From Erythrobacteraceae bacterium CCH12-C2 (GTDB lineage: Bacteria > Pseudomonadota > Alphaproteobacteria > Sphingomonadales > Sphingomonadaceae), in assembly GCA_001556995.1 (NCBI GenBank), contig LSKF01000020.1, positions 1 to 64,000 on the forward strand: a stretch of 64,000 nucleotides of DNA, in the 5' to 3' direction. The notes under the pieces are model-generated. The model ran no database searches, was not told the origin of the DNA, and was given only the letters and a program-made list of their open reading frames with translations. The position numbers and the translations under genes were made by a program. How positions within the stretch are numbered: the stretch's first letter is position 1; each line of letters begins with the position of its first letter. Positions 55,654 to 64,000 of the stretch are shown piece after piece.

Positions 55654-58236
55654 TTATTTTGCCGTTGAGGCTTTCTTTTTTGCCGGGGCTTTTTTGGCGG
55701 TCGGCTTTTTAACTGCGGCCTTTTTTGCGAGGGCCTTCTTGGCCGGCGCCTTCTTTTTCGCCTTCCCCTTGGCCGGGCCCTTGGCAATGCGCGCATCGAT
55801 CAGCTCGATCGCAGCGACAAGGGTCACGTCCTCGGGCTTGGCGTCGCGCGGGATCGTGGCGTTGGTGGTGCCATCGGTCACGTAGGGGCCGAAGCGGCCC
55901 GGCATCACCTTGATCTCACCCCCGCTGACTGGGTGCACGCCCAGCGTTGCGATCGGCTCAGACTTGCCGCGCGCCGCGCCGCCGCGCATCGCCGCCTGCG
56001 CGAGGATATCGACCGCCCGGTTCATCCCCACCTCGAACACCTCACGGGTGTTGGTGAGCTTGCCGTACTTGCCATCGTGGCGGAGATAGGGGCCGTAACG
56101 CCCGATATTCGCTTCGATTTCGAGGCCCGTATCGGGATGCGCGCCGATGATGCGGGGGAGATCGAGCAGCTTGACCGCCCAGTCGAGATCGAAGTCGTCC
56201 AAGTCCTTGGGGATGCTCGCGCGCTTGGCCTCCTTGCCCTCGCCCATTTCGACATAGGGGCCAAAGCGGCCGGTCTTGCGCGTGATGTTCTCGCCGGTTT
56301 CGGGGTGCTGACCGATGACGCCGTCCTCGGCCCCGCCCTCACCCTCGCCGCCCGGCTGGGCGAAGCGGCGGGTGTATTTGCACTCGGGGTAATTGGCGCA
56401 GGCGACAAAGGCGCCGAAGCGTCCGCCCCTCAGGCTCAGCCGCCCGTTGGCACGGCCCTCGCTGGCGCAGAGCGGGCAGGCGCGCGGGTCCGAGCCGTCT
56501 TCGCGCGGGGGAAAGAGGAAATCGCCGAGATATTCATCGAGCGCCTCGGTCACTTCCGAGGGCATCTTCTCCATCACCTCATCGGCCTTGGGCTTGAAGT
56601 CCTTCCAGAACCGCGCGAGCAGCAGCTTGTAATCCTCGCGCCCGTCGGAGACGACATCGAGTTCGTCCTCCATCCCGGCGGTGAAGTCGTAGGCGACATA
56701 GGTGGGGAAGAAGCGTTCGAGGAAGGCGGTCAGCAACCGGCCTGATTCCTCGGCGAAGAAGCGGTTCTTCTCCATCCGCACATAGGCCCGGTCGCGCAGG
56801 GTCTGAATGGTCGAGGCATAGGTCGAAGGCCGGCCGATGCCGAGTTCCTCGAGCCGCTTGACGAGCGATGCTTCCGAGAAGCGCGGCGGCGGCTGGGTGA
56901 AGTGCTGGGTGGCATCGACGCCGAGTTTCGCCAGGCAATCGCCCATACGCATCACCGGAAGCAGGCCGCCGTCCTCATCCTCGCTATCGTCAAAGCCTTC
57001 CTGATAGACCGCGAGGAAGCCCGGGAACTTCACCACCTGCCCGGTGGCGCGCAGCTCATGTTGACCGGTGGCATCGCGGAACGTGACCGTGGTGCGTTCC
57101 AGCTGCGCGGTGGCCATCTGGCTCGCCATCGCGCGCTTGAAGATGAGGTCGTAAAGCTTGGCCTCGTCACCGCTGCCCACGCGGTCGCGGGTGAAATCGG
57201 TGGGGCGGATCGCCTCGTGGGCTTCCTGCGCGTTCTTGGCCTTGGTGCTGTAGAAGCGCGGCTTTTCGGGCAAGTACGCCTTGTCATATCGGGCCGCGAT
57301 GGCATCGCGCAGCGCCATGATCGCGCCCGGGTCCATCTGCACCCCGTCGGTCCGCATATAGGTGATCGCGCCCGCCTCATACAGCGATTGCGCCAGCCGC
57401 ATGGTATGCTGCGCTGAATAGCCAAGCTTGCGTGCAGCCTCCTGTTGCAAGGTCGAGGTGGTGAACGGCGGTGCAGGGTTGCGCTTGACCGGCTTGGTCT
57501 CGACGCCTTCAACGGTGAAGCGTCCGGCCTCGACCGCGGCCTTAGCCTTCATGGCGATGCCCTGCTCGCCGAGGCTGAGCTTGTCGAGCTTCTCGCCGCC
57601 GAACTTTACCAGCCTTGCGATAAATTCGGTGCCATCGTGCTGCATCCGCGCGGCGACCGACCAGTACTCGACCGCCCGAAACGCCTCGATCTCGCGCTCG
57701 CGCTCGACGATCAGGCGCAGCGCGACCGATTGCACGCGCCCCGCGCTCTTGGCCCCCGGGAGCTTCCTCCACAGCACCGGCGAGAGGGTGAAGCCGAAGA
57801 GGTAATCGAGCGCGCGGCGCGCCAGATAGGCGTCGATCAGCGGCTGATCGAGCTCGCGCGGCTTGGCCATGGCGGCGGTCACCGCAGGCTTGGTGATGGC
57901 GTTGAAGGTGACCCGGTCGACCAGCGCGGGCACCGACTTCTTCTTCTTCAGCAGCTCCAGCACGTGCCAGCTGATCGCCTCGCCCTCGCGGTCAGGGTCG
58001 GTCGCGAGCACGAGGCGCGAGGCTCCCTTGGCAGCGTCGGCGATTTCCTTGAAGCGGCTCTGCTTGTCGCGGTAGAGTTCCCACTCCATCGCAAAATCCG
58101 CCTCGGGATCAACGCTGCCATCCTTGGGCGGCAAATCGCGGACATGGCCATAGGAGGCGAGGACCTTGAAGTCCTTGCCGAGATATTTCTCGATGGTTTT
58201 TGCCTTGGCGGGGGATTCGACGATGACGAGTTGCAT
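55654..58236 (-). CDS. topA: DNA topoisomerase I (type IA)
   Basis: Relaxes negative supercoils by single-strand passage. 860 residues. N-terminal Toprim with VIVESPAKAKTIEKYL, the DPDREGEAI acidic cluster, and the active-site Tyr in ITYMRTDG (usual SYMRTDS-type motif). C-terminal zinc-finger-like unit CPLCASEG ... CANYPECKYTRRF follows, then repeats of GRFGPYV type, and finally a Lys/Ala tail (KKAPAKKALAKKAAVKKP). The latter tail is common in alphaproteobacterial TopA. Transcribed alone. Confidence 0.97.
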   Translation of the reverse strand: MQLVIVESPAKAKTIEKYLGKDFKVLASYGHVRDLPPKDGSVDPEADFAMEWELYRDKQSRFKEIADAAKGASRLVLATDPDREGEAISWHVLELLKKKKSVPALVDRVTFNAITKPAVTAAMAKPRELDQPLIDAYLARRALDYLFGFTLSPVLWRKLPGAKSAGRVQSVALRLIVEREREIEAFRAVEYWSVAARMQHDGTEFIARLVKFGGEKLDKLSLGEQGIAMKAKAAVEAGRFTVEGVETKPVKRNPAPPFTTSTLQQEAARKLGYSAQHTMRLAQSLYEAGAITYMRTDGVQMDPGAIMALRDAIAARYDKAYLPEKPRFYSTKAKNAQEAHEAIRPTDFTRDRVGSGDEAKLYDLIFKRAMASQMATAQLERTTVTFRDATGQHELRATGQVVKFPGFLAVYQEGFDDSEDEDGGLLPVMRMGDCLAKLGVDATQHFTQPPPRFSEASLVKRLEELGIGRPSTYASTIQTLRDRAYVRMEKNRFFAEESGRLLTAFLERFFPTYVAYDFTAGMEDELDVVSDGREDYKLLLARFWKDFKPKADEVMEKMPSEVTEALDEYLGDFLFPPREDGSDPRACPLCASEGRANGRLSLRGGRFGAFVACANYPECKYTRRFAQPGGEGEGGAEDGVIGQHPETGENITRKTGRFGPYVEMGEGKEAKRASIPKDLDDFDLDWAVKLLDLPRIIGAHPDTGLEIEANIGRYGPYLRHDGKYGKLTNTREVFEVGMNRAVDILAQAAMRGGAARGKSEPIATLGVHPVSGGEIKVMPGRFGPYVTDGTTNATIPRDAKPEDVTLVAAIELIDARIAKGPAKGKAKKKAPAKKALAKKAAVKKPTAKKAPAKKKASTAK

Positions 58237-58313
58237 AATGCCTTGGGGGTGTCCCTTACGTGTGTACGCGCGAGGGTGGGACGGCGGCGCTTACAGCGTC
58301 AAGAGGGAAGTGC

Positions 58314-59444
58314 CTAGCCTGCGCGGCGTACCGTGCCGTCAGCCTCGCGTACCAGATCGCCTGAAAGCTCGAGTTCAAGCAGCGCCATGTGGACTTCGGC
58401 CGCGCTCGCGCCGGACTGTCGGATCAGTTCATCGACGCTGACCGGCGCGTTGGTGAGCAGGCTGGCCATATCGCCGCTCAAATCGGCGCGCGCCTCGCCC
58501 CAATCGAGCTTGGCAAGCTCGGCATAGTCGAAATCCGCCGTCCCCTCGGCCACCCGGAAGCGCGAACGGGCTTCGCCGGTGAAGCTTTGGAGGAGTTCCA
58601 CTACCTCATCGGGCGTCTGCACCAGCACCGCGCCTTCGCGGATCAGCTGATTGCAGCCCGAGGCGCGGGCATCGAGCGGGGAGCCGGGGATCGCCATGAC
58701 CTCGCGCCCCGCCTCGCCCGCCAGCCGCGCGGTGATGAGGCTGCCCGATTGCGGCGCGGCCTCGACCACCAGCGTGCCCAAAGCGAGGCCAGCGATGATG
58801 CGGTTGCGCGAGGGAAAATGCCGCCCGCGCGGTTCAGTGCCGGGGGGCTGTTCGGCGATCAGCAGCGCTTCGGCTGCGATCCGCTCCTGCAATTTGGCGT
58901 GCTTCGGCGGATAGGCGATGTCGATGCCGCTGGCGATGACACCGATGGTAGCCGGGAAGGCGCCCTCATGCGCCGCGCCGTCGATGCCGCGCGCCAGCCC
59001 TGAAACAACGGTAATCCCCTCCTCGGCCAGCGCCGCAGCGAAGTCGCGCGCCAGCTTGACCGCCGCAGCACTGGCATTGCGCGCGCCGACGAGGGCGACG
59101 CACGGGGAGGAGGCAAGCGCCAGCCTGCCCCGGCAGGTAACAATCGGGGGAGCGCTGTCGAGTTCGGCCAGCAAGGCCGGATAATCCGCCTGATCGTGAA
59201 ACAGGTAGCGCGCGCCTGATTTGCGCACCGCGAGGATTTCCCGCTCGATCCGCTCCGCAGGCGCAGGGCGATAGGGCTCGCGTCCGCGCCGCGCGAGATC
59301 GGGGAGCGCATCCAGCGCCGCCTCTGCCGAGCCGAAGCGCGCCATCAATTGGCGATAGCTCACCGGGCCAATGTTGGGCGAGCGCAGCAAGCGGATGCGC
59401 GCGAAAGCTTCGGTCTGGGTGAGTGTGAGTGCGACCTCGTCCAT
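58314..59444 (-). CDS. dprA: DNA-processing protein DprA (Smf)
   Basis: Binds incoming single-stranded DNA during transformation and loads RecA. 376 residues from the ATG at 59444. Rossmann fold with CVALVGARNAS, VSGLARGIDGAAHEGA, and the VASGIDIAYPPKHAKL and SRNRIIAGL region; C-terminal winged-helix domain. An in-frame extension upstream reads through the adjacent inverted repeat (giving VPAFAGMT), so I prefer the shorter start. Presence in this genome suggests, but does not prove, competence. Confidence 0.94.
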   Translation of the reverse strand: MDEVALTLTQTEAFARIRLLRSPNIGPVSYRQLMARFGSAEAALDALPDLARRGREPYRPAPAERIEREILAVRKSGARYLFHDQADYPALLAELDSAPPIVTCRGRLALASSPCVALVGARNASAAAVKLARDFAAALAEEGITVVSGLARGIDGAAHEGAFPATIGVIASGIDIAYPPKHAKLQERIAAEALLIAEQPPGTEPRGRHFPSRNRIIAGLALGTLVVEAAPQSGSLITARLAGEAGREVMAIPGSPLDARASGCNQLIREGAVLVQTPDEVVELLQSFTGEARSRFRVAEGTADFDYAELAKLDWGEARADLSGDMASLLTNAPVSVDELIRQSGASAAEVHMALLELELSGDLVREADGTVRRAG

Positions 59445-59447
59445 TTC

Positions 59448-59529
59448 CGTCATCCCAGCAAAAGCTGGGACCTCGAGCGGCAAGCACTGCGCCCGGAAGC
59501 CCTGGGCCCCAGCCTTCGCTGGGGTGACG
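59448..59529. repeat. Inverted repeat element, 'CCCAGCxxAAGCTGGG' type (copy 3)
   Basis: Arms 59448-59472 (CGTCATCCCAGCAAAAGCTG...) and 59505-59529, inverted. Overlaps the region just before dprA, so it may shape the dprA leader. Same family as 34563-34644. Confidence 0.85.
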
Positions 59530-59544
59530 ATGGAAAGAAAGAAC

Positions 59545-60135
59545 TCACGGTGCCCTGCCCGATGCCCCCACCTTCGGCTCCTCTCCGCGAATCAAGCGGC
59601 CGATATTGGCGCGGTGCTGAACGATCACGATCGCGGCAATCACGATAAGCGCCGGGATCACGTGCGGAAACCCCATGCCCCACGCGACCAGCGGCGCGGC
59701 AATCACGCTCACCAGCGAAGAGACGCTCGAAATCCGGCTGATGGCGAGCGTCGCGACCCAGATCATGGCGCACACGAAAAATGCCGGGAAGGCCAGCGCG
59801 CCGAGCGCGCCCGCAGCGCTGGCAAAGCCCTTGCCACCCTTGAAGGCAAGCCACGGTGTAAAGCAATGCCCGGCGACCGCAGCGACGCCCGCGATGCCTT
59901 CAGTTCCCGGCCACACGGCCCCGGCCACCAGCACCGACGCCACGGCCTTGCCAGCATCCAGCAGCACCGTGGCCGCCGCCAATCCCTTGTTGCCGGTACG
60001 CAGCACATTGGTCGCCCCGATGCTCCCACTTCCGATTGCACGCACATCCCCCAGCCCCGCCGCGCGGGTGAGGATTAGGCCGAAGGGGATCGAGCCGAGG
60101 GCAAAGCCAAGAACAGCGGCGAAAACAAATTCCAA
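59545..60135 (-). CDS. plsY: Glycerol-3-phosphate acyltransferase PlsY
   Basis: Adds the first acyl chain to glycerol-3-phosphate from acyl-phosphate in phospholipid synthesis. 196 residues, integral membrane with five segments. Conserved motifs GSIPFGLI, IGSGSIGATNVLRTGNK and FKGGKGFAS carry phosphate/substrate contact residues. It begins with a TTG (60135) preceded five bases away by GGAGAG; the repeat element beyond contributes the first bases of this site. Family partner PlsX is not in the window. Located between dprA and the HTH/EF-hand gene. Confidence 0.93.
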   Translation of the reverse strand: MEFVFAAVLGFALGSIPFGLILTRAAGLGDVRAIGSGSIGATNVLRTGNKGLAAATVLLDAGKAVASVLVAGAVWPGTEGIAGVAAVAGHCFTPWLAFKGGKGFASAAGALGALAFPAFFVCAMIWVATLAISRISSVSSLVSVIAAPLVAWGMGFPHVIPALIVIAAIVIVQHRANIGRLIRGEEPKVGASGRAP

Positions 60136-60143
60136 GACACTCT

Positions 60144-60259
60144 CCGTTCGCCCCGAGCTTGTCGAAGGGCTGCACTTCTTTCTAGCGCCCAGCGTTCCAA
60201 AAGAAAGACAAGGGTTGGCCTTAGGCCCACTTCGTGTCCGACAAGCTCAGCCCGAACGG
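60144..60259. repeat. Inverted repeat element, 'CCTTCGACAAGCTCAGGG' type (copy 4)
   Basis: Left arm CCGTTCGCCCCGAGCTTGTC from 60144, right arm ACAAGCTCAGCCCGAACGG ending at 60259. It lies in the divergent region between plsY and the HTH/EF-hand gene. Spacing between arms is greater than in other copies. Confidence 0.8.
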
Positions 60260-60370
60260 AGGTTTTCTAAACGTCAAAGCCCCATTGGCCCGCTTTACGG
60301 ATCCCTCAGTGGCGGTGCTACGGTCCAACCATACTTTCGCGCGCTTCGGCCAGCCGCTAGGTTGACAGCC

Positions 60371-61363
60371 ATGGACGCGAACCACCCGATCAACCGCCTG
60401 ACCGAGCGCGAGAAAGAGGTGCTGCGCGCATGGCTGGGTCACAAGTCGGCCAAGGAGATCGCGCTCGATCTCGGCATAACGCATCACGCGGTCGAAAAAC
60501 GGCTCAAGATGGCGCGGACCAAGCTTGATGCCGGGTCGTCGCTCGAAGCGGCGCGGATGCTGGCAGAGGCCGAAGGGGCTGCCGCAGGGTACGGTCAGGC
60601 CGTAACCGCTGCGCCGGACCTAGCCCCACCCCCTCAGCTGCGTTCATCGCGGCGATACCGACCCATCGCAATTGGAGGTATCGCCATGTCGCTTGCCATT
60701 GTTCTCATCCTTGCCCTCACGACCGGAGGACAACCCTCCGCCGCCGATTCAATGGCATCGGCGAAGGTTGAAACAATCAAAATCGACCGCAATCTCGAGC
60801 CGATCTTTGACCAGCTCGACGAGAACCGGAGCGGATTTCTGGAAAACCCGGAATCTCCCTTTGTCACGCTCGCCTTCATCAACCCGGACCAACCCGACGA
60901 CGCCCCTGGGACTGCCGTGCTTGGTGACGGACGCGATCCAGCCCAAATCGCCGAATTTTACAAAGTTGCCGATAGGGACTCGGATGATCGCGTCTCATTT
61001 CGCGAATATTATGTCTGGAGTCGCGATCGACTGGACGCGCTCGGCATCGACACCAGCATGGTGCTGAAGGTCATCCCTGAGCCCGGCGATGCAGAGATTG
61101 TCTTCACGCCCGATTTCGATCATTTGGACCAAAATAAATCCGGCTTCCTAGAAGGAAAGGAAGCGCCCCAATTGGTGCGCTTTACCGGAAATCCGACGCT
61201 GAACCTCAGCGAGAAGGGCGATCGCAATTTTATGTCTGACCGGGTGACAGTTGCCCCGTTAAGCGATCCTGCGGACTTCTATAAATCAGCGGACTCCGAT
61301 CGCGACGGGAAGATTTCGCGGCGCGAGTTCGAAGCGTGGGCGAAGGCATCGTCCCAACTCTAG
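60371..61363 (+). CDS. Transmembrane LuxR-type HTH protein with four periplasmic EF-hands
   Basis: A 330-residue protein. Residues ~7-54 are a LuxR/GerE-type helix-turn-helix (NRLTEREKEVLRAW, KSAKEIALDLGI). A linker rich in Ala/Pro/Arg (60-97) leads to one membrane segment (about 98-117, IAIGGIAMSLAIVLILAL) with positive residues before it, so the rest lies in the periplasm. Four canonical 12-residue EF-hand loops follow: D150-E161, D201-E212, D253-E264 and D308-E319; the two halves are an internal duplication (FDQLDENRSGFLE ~ FDHLDQNKSGFLE). The ATG follows a GTTGACAGCC stretch. Suggested role: a calcium-responsive one-component regulator; DNA target unknown. Divergent from plsY, 49 bases before murI. 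Confidence 0.8.
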   Translation: MDANHPINRLTEREKEVLRAWLGHKSAKEIALDLGITHHAVEKRLKMARTKLDAGSSLEAARMLAEAEGAAAGYGQAVTAAPDLAPPPQLRSSRRYRPIAIGGIAMSLAIVLILALTTGGQPSAADSMASAKVETIKIDRNLEPIFDQLDENRSGFLENPESPFVTLAFINPDQPDDAPGTAVLGDGRDPAQIAEFYKVADRDSDDRVSFREYYVWSRDRLDALGIDTSMVLKVIPEPGDAEIVFTPDFDHLDQNKSGFLEGKEAPQLVRFTGNPTLNLSEKGDRNFMSDRVTVAPLSDPADFYKSADSDRDGKISRREFEAWAKASSQL

Positions 61364-61412
61364 GCTCACGGGCAGGTTGACCTTGGGCGGATGTTTTACC
61401 ATCCCCCGCCCA

Positions 61413-62210
61413 ATGACTGACCCGCGCGCCCCCATCCTGCTGTTTGATTCCGGCGTCGGCGGGCTGACCGTTTATGACGCGCTGCGCAAGGTGCTGCCCG
61501 ATGCTCCGGTGATTTATGCCGCTGACCTCGCGGGCCTGCCCTATGGCACCAAGACCGAGGCACAGATCGCCGCGCGGGTGGCAGGGCTGCTCGGGCGGAT
61601 GGCCGAACGCTACCAGCCGCGCCTCGCCTGCATTGCCTGCAACACCGCCTCCACCATCGCGCTCGGCATGGTGCGCGATGTGCTGGCGATCCCGGTGGTG
61701 GGCACCGTCCCCGCCATCAAGCCCGCCGCCGCGCTCACCCGCAGCGGCACCATCGGCCTTGTCGGCACCGAGGCGACCATCAGGCAGGCCTATGTTGACG
61801 ATCTCGAAGCGCAATTCGCCTCGGACAAACGCCTGCTGCGCATCGCTGCCCCCGGCCTTGTCGCGGCGGCCGAGGCCAAGCTGCGCGGGCGCCCGGTGGA
61901 CCCGGCGCTCATCGCCGACGTCCGCGCGCGGCTGGCCGCTCTGCCCGGAGCTGAGGCCATCGACACGCTGGTGCTCGCCTGCACGCACTTCCCGCTGCTC
62001 ACCGAGGAACTGGCTGCAGCCTTCGGGCCCGATATCACGCAGGTCGATGGCGCGGCCGGGATCGCGCGGCGGATTGCGCAGTTGCTCGAAGGACAGCCGA
62101 TGACGGCGAGCGGCCCCAACCGCTTCATTATCACAGGGCCTTTGTCGGGTGCTGAGGGACTTGAGAAAGCGCTCGCCGAACGCGGCTTTGCGCCTGCCGA
62201 AGCCTTCTGA
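61413..62210 (+). CDS. murI: Glutamate racemase
   Basis: Makes D-glutamate for peptidoglycan. 265 residues from the ATG at 61413 (MTDPRAP). Two catalytic cysteines are visible: ACNTAST (Cys in the N-terminal half) and LACTHFPLL; LLFDSGVGGLTV and LPYGT are also conserved. The longer upstream frame lacks family similarity. Same strand as the HTH/EF-hand gene, 49 bases after it. Confidence 0.93.
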   Translation: MTDPRAPILLFDSGVGGLTVYDALRKVLPDAPVIYAADLAGLPYGTKTEAQIAARVAGLLGRMAERYQPRLACIACNTASTIALGMVRDVLAIPVVGTVPAIKPAAALTRSGTIGLVGTEATIRQAYVDDLEAQFASDKRLLRIAAPGLVAAAEAKLRGRPVDPALIADVRARLAALPGAEAIDTLVLACTHFPLLTEELAAAFGPDITQVDGAAGIARRIAQLLEGQPMTASGPNRFIITGPLSGAEGLEKALAERGFAPAEAF

Positions 62211-62381
62211 AACCCGCACATTCCCTTGCGATTCGCTCGCAAAGATCGCTGTGGCAATCCGCCCGCCCCGCCCCTAAATATCCGCGAAACAATCCGCCCA
62301 CTCATACGTTAGGAGCGGACACAATACGCAGGCAGGAACAGCGCCGGGTGGGCGGCGCTCTATGACAAAGAGACGCGCTAA

Positions 62382-63602
62382 GTGAACTACGATCAGATCT
62401 TCGACCAGGCGATCGACCGGCTGCACGAAGAAGGGCGCTACCGCGTCTTCATCGATATCATGCGCAACAAGGGCGCCTATCCCAACGCGCGCTGCTTCCA
62501 CGGGCATAACGGCCCTAAGCCGATCACGGTGTGGTGTTCCAACGACTATCTGTGCATGGGCCAGCACGAGAAAGTAATCGGCGCGATGGAAGCCGCGCTG
62601 CATGATGTTGGCGCAGGCTCGGGCGGGACCCGCAATATCGGCGGTAACACCCACCTGCATGTCGAGCTGGAGCGCGAGCTCGCCGACTTGCACGGCAAGG
62701 AAGCAGCGCTGCTGTTCACCTCTGGCTACGTGTCGAACGACGCGACCCTCTCCACGCTCGCCAAGCTGCTGCCGGGCTGCGTGATCTTCTCCGACGCATT
62801 GAACCACGCGAGCATGATCGCGGGCATCCGCAATTCGGGCTGCCCCAAGAAGGTGTTCCGCCACAATGACGTGGCGCATCTTGAGGAACTGCTCGCCAGC
62901 GTCGACATCGACACGCCCAAGCTGATCGCGTTCGAAAGCGTCTATTCGATGGACGGCGATATCGCCCCGATCCACGCGATCTGCGACCTCGCTGAGAAAT
63001 ACAACGCCCTCACCTATATCGATGAAGTCCACGCCGTCGGCATGTACGGCGCGCGTGGCGGCGGGATTTCCGAACGCGACGGCGCGGCGCACCGGATCGA
63101 CATTATCGAGGGCACGCTCGGCAAGGCTTTCGGGGTGATGGGCGGCTATATCGCCGCCTCGGCCAAGGTAGTGGACTGCATCCGCAGCTATGCGCCGGGG
63201 TTCATCTTCACGACCTCGCTCTCGCCGGTGCTGGTGGCGGGTGTGCTCGCATCGGTGCGGCACCTCAAGGAGTCCTCGGTCGAACGCAACGCCCAGATGC
63301 GCGCGGCCGCGCTGCTCAAGCTGAAGTTCGCTGAAGCGGGTCTCCCGGTCATGGACTCGGTCACGCACATCGTCCCGCTGATGGTCGGCGACCCGGTGCG
63401 TGCCAAGAAGATCAGCGACATCCTGCTCGCCGAGTACGGTGTCTATGTGCAGCCGATCAACTTCCCCACCGTGCCCCGCGGCACCGAACGCCTGCGCTTC
63501 ACGCCGGGGCCGCATCACACCGATGCAATGATGGAAGAACTGACGGCGGCGCTGGTCGAAATCTGGGACCGGCTTGAGATCGGGCTGGCCGAAGCGGCCT
63601 GA
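62382..63602 (+). CDS. hemA: 5-aminolevulinate synthase
   Basis: PLP enzyme condensing glycine and succinyl-CoA, the alphaproteobacterial (C4) entry into haem and bacteriochlorophyll synthesis. 406 residues. PLP Lys is in [14 protein letters not shown]; other conserved parts are [31 protein letters not shown] and FTTSLSP. It begins with a GTG (62382). Upstream 171 bases to murI contain a gene-free interval with the promoter. C5-pathway genes are absent here, consistent with the clade. Confidence 0.97.
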   Translation: MNYDQIFDQAIDRLHEEGRYRVFIDIMRNKGAYPNARCFHGHNGPKPITVWCSNDYLCMGQHEKVIGAMEAALHDVGAGSGGTRNIGGNTHLHVELERELADLHGKEAALLFTSGYVSNDATLSTLAKLLPGCVIFSDALNHASMIAGIRNSGCPKKVFRHNDVAHLEELLASVDIDTPKLIAFESVYSMDGDIAPIHAICDLAEKYNALTYIDEVHAVGMYGARGGGISERDGAAHRIDIIEGTLGKAFGVMGGYIAASAKVVDCIRSYAPGFIFTTSLSPVLVAGVLASVRHLKESSVERNAQMRAAALLKLKFAEAGLPVMDSVTHIVPLMVGDPVRAKKISDILLAEYGVYVQPINFPTVPRGTERLRFTPGPHHTDAMMEELTAALVEIWDRLEIGLAEAA

Positions 63603-63685
63603 TCGCCCCTCACTTCCCCACGCATCCTTTGAGCGCGCGGCTTTTGCCGCTAGCAGACCTCTCGAAACAGATTCGGGAGAGACCA

Positions 63686-64000
63686 ATGGGCGGAACGCCT
63701 GACCAGACTTACGCCGAGGTCGTCCTCGGGCGGCGCAGCATTCGCGGCTACCTCGACAAGCCCGTCCCGCGCGCGCTGATCGAGGAGGTGCTCGCGATGG
63801 CGATGCGCTCGCCCTCGTCGATGAACACCCAGCCCTATCATTTCCACGTGATCACCGGCGAACCGCTCGACCGCATCCGCAAGGGGAATACCGAGCGGAT
63901 CCTGGCGGGCGAGCCCGATAGCCGTGAGTTCCGCAAGGGTCATCCCTTTCAAGGCGTCCACCGCGACCGCCAAGTCGGCTGCGCAATCCAGCTGTTCGAA
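63686..64000 (+). CDS. Nitroreductase-family protein (5' part)
   Basis: FMN-dependent nitroreductase fold; 105 residues visible before the right edge. Typical start: VVLGRRSIRGYLDKPVP, then EVLAMAMRSPSSMNTQPYHF, matching the flavin-binding RRSxR ... PSxxNxQPW pattern. Full-length homologues are about 200-230 residues. ATG at 63686, 83 bases after hemA, same strand. Substrate not identifiable from the fragment. Confidence 0.9.
   Translation, partial: MGGTPDQTYAEVVLGRRSIRGYLDKPVPRALIEEVLAMAMRSPSSMNTQPYHFHVITGEPLDRIRKGNTERILAGEPDSREFRKGHPFQGVHRDRQVGCAIQLFE

Overview
This is one contiguous, gene-dense stretch of high-GC bacterial chromosome. The gene content points to an alphaproteobacterium of the order Sphingomonadales, most likely close to Erythrobacteraceae. 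The main clues are an alphaproteobacterial AddAB repair nuclease, a DivL-type tyrosine pseudokinase, a C4-pathway 5-aminolevulinate synthase, Flp pilins, the accA-xerD / aroK-aroB neighbourhood, and families of short inverted repeats (a 'CCAGCxxAAGCTGG' type and a 'CCTTCGACAAGCTCAGGG' type) that I associate with sphingomonads. No phage, transposase, plasmid or CRISPR signature was seen. The species assignment is inference.

Layout. (1) 1-4.6 kb: 5' part of secA, a small exported protein, then argJ overlapping an inositol-monophosphatase-family gene. (2) 4.6-16 kb: one long minus-strand operon, divL-tsaE-amgK-murU-addB-addA-trxA, joined by stop/start overlaps. It combines cell-cycle signalling, tRNA modification, peptidoglycan recycling and double-strand-break repair. 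(3) 16-21 kb: ahcY with a strong palindrome upstream, a divergent peroxiredoxin, a cytochrome b561/cytochrome c' pair, folE, tRNA-Arg(ACG) and mutT. (4) 21-29.8 kb: two Flp pilins, an M48 peptidase, accA, xerD with two unknown coupled upstream genes, and divergent aroK-aroB-GNAT. (5) 30-42 kb: a propionyl-CoA/methylmalonyl-CoA block (pccA, pccB, mce, scpA, an enoyl-CoA hydratase) that also holds bioB, so the biotin carboxylase genes and the biotin-making enzyme lie together. Several small membrane or exported proteins and most of the repeats are in this block. (6) 42-49.5 kb: FAD oxidoreductase, methyltransferase, reductase, glutathione reductase, an RhlE-like helicase and two tandem paralogous periplasmic proteins. 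(7) 49.7-64 kb: pgi, lepB-rnc-era, a lipoprotein, an unusual response regulator, topA, dprA, plsY, a transmembrane HTH protein with four EF-hands, murI, hemA and the start of a nitroreductase gene.

The most notable candidate for a new system is the 330-residue protein at 60371-61363: a LuxR-type DNA-binding domain, one membrane segment, and four well-formed EF-hand loops that should lie in the periplasm. That architecture suggests a one-component calcium-responsive regulator. Second is the DivL homologue, in which the phospho-accepting histidine codon is a tyrosine codon. Most other genes are recognisable housekeeping functions; most starts were fixed by 1-10 base overlaps with the upstream gene or by a visible ribosome-binding site.
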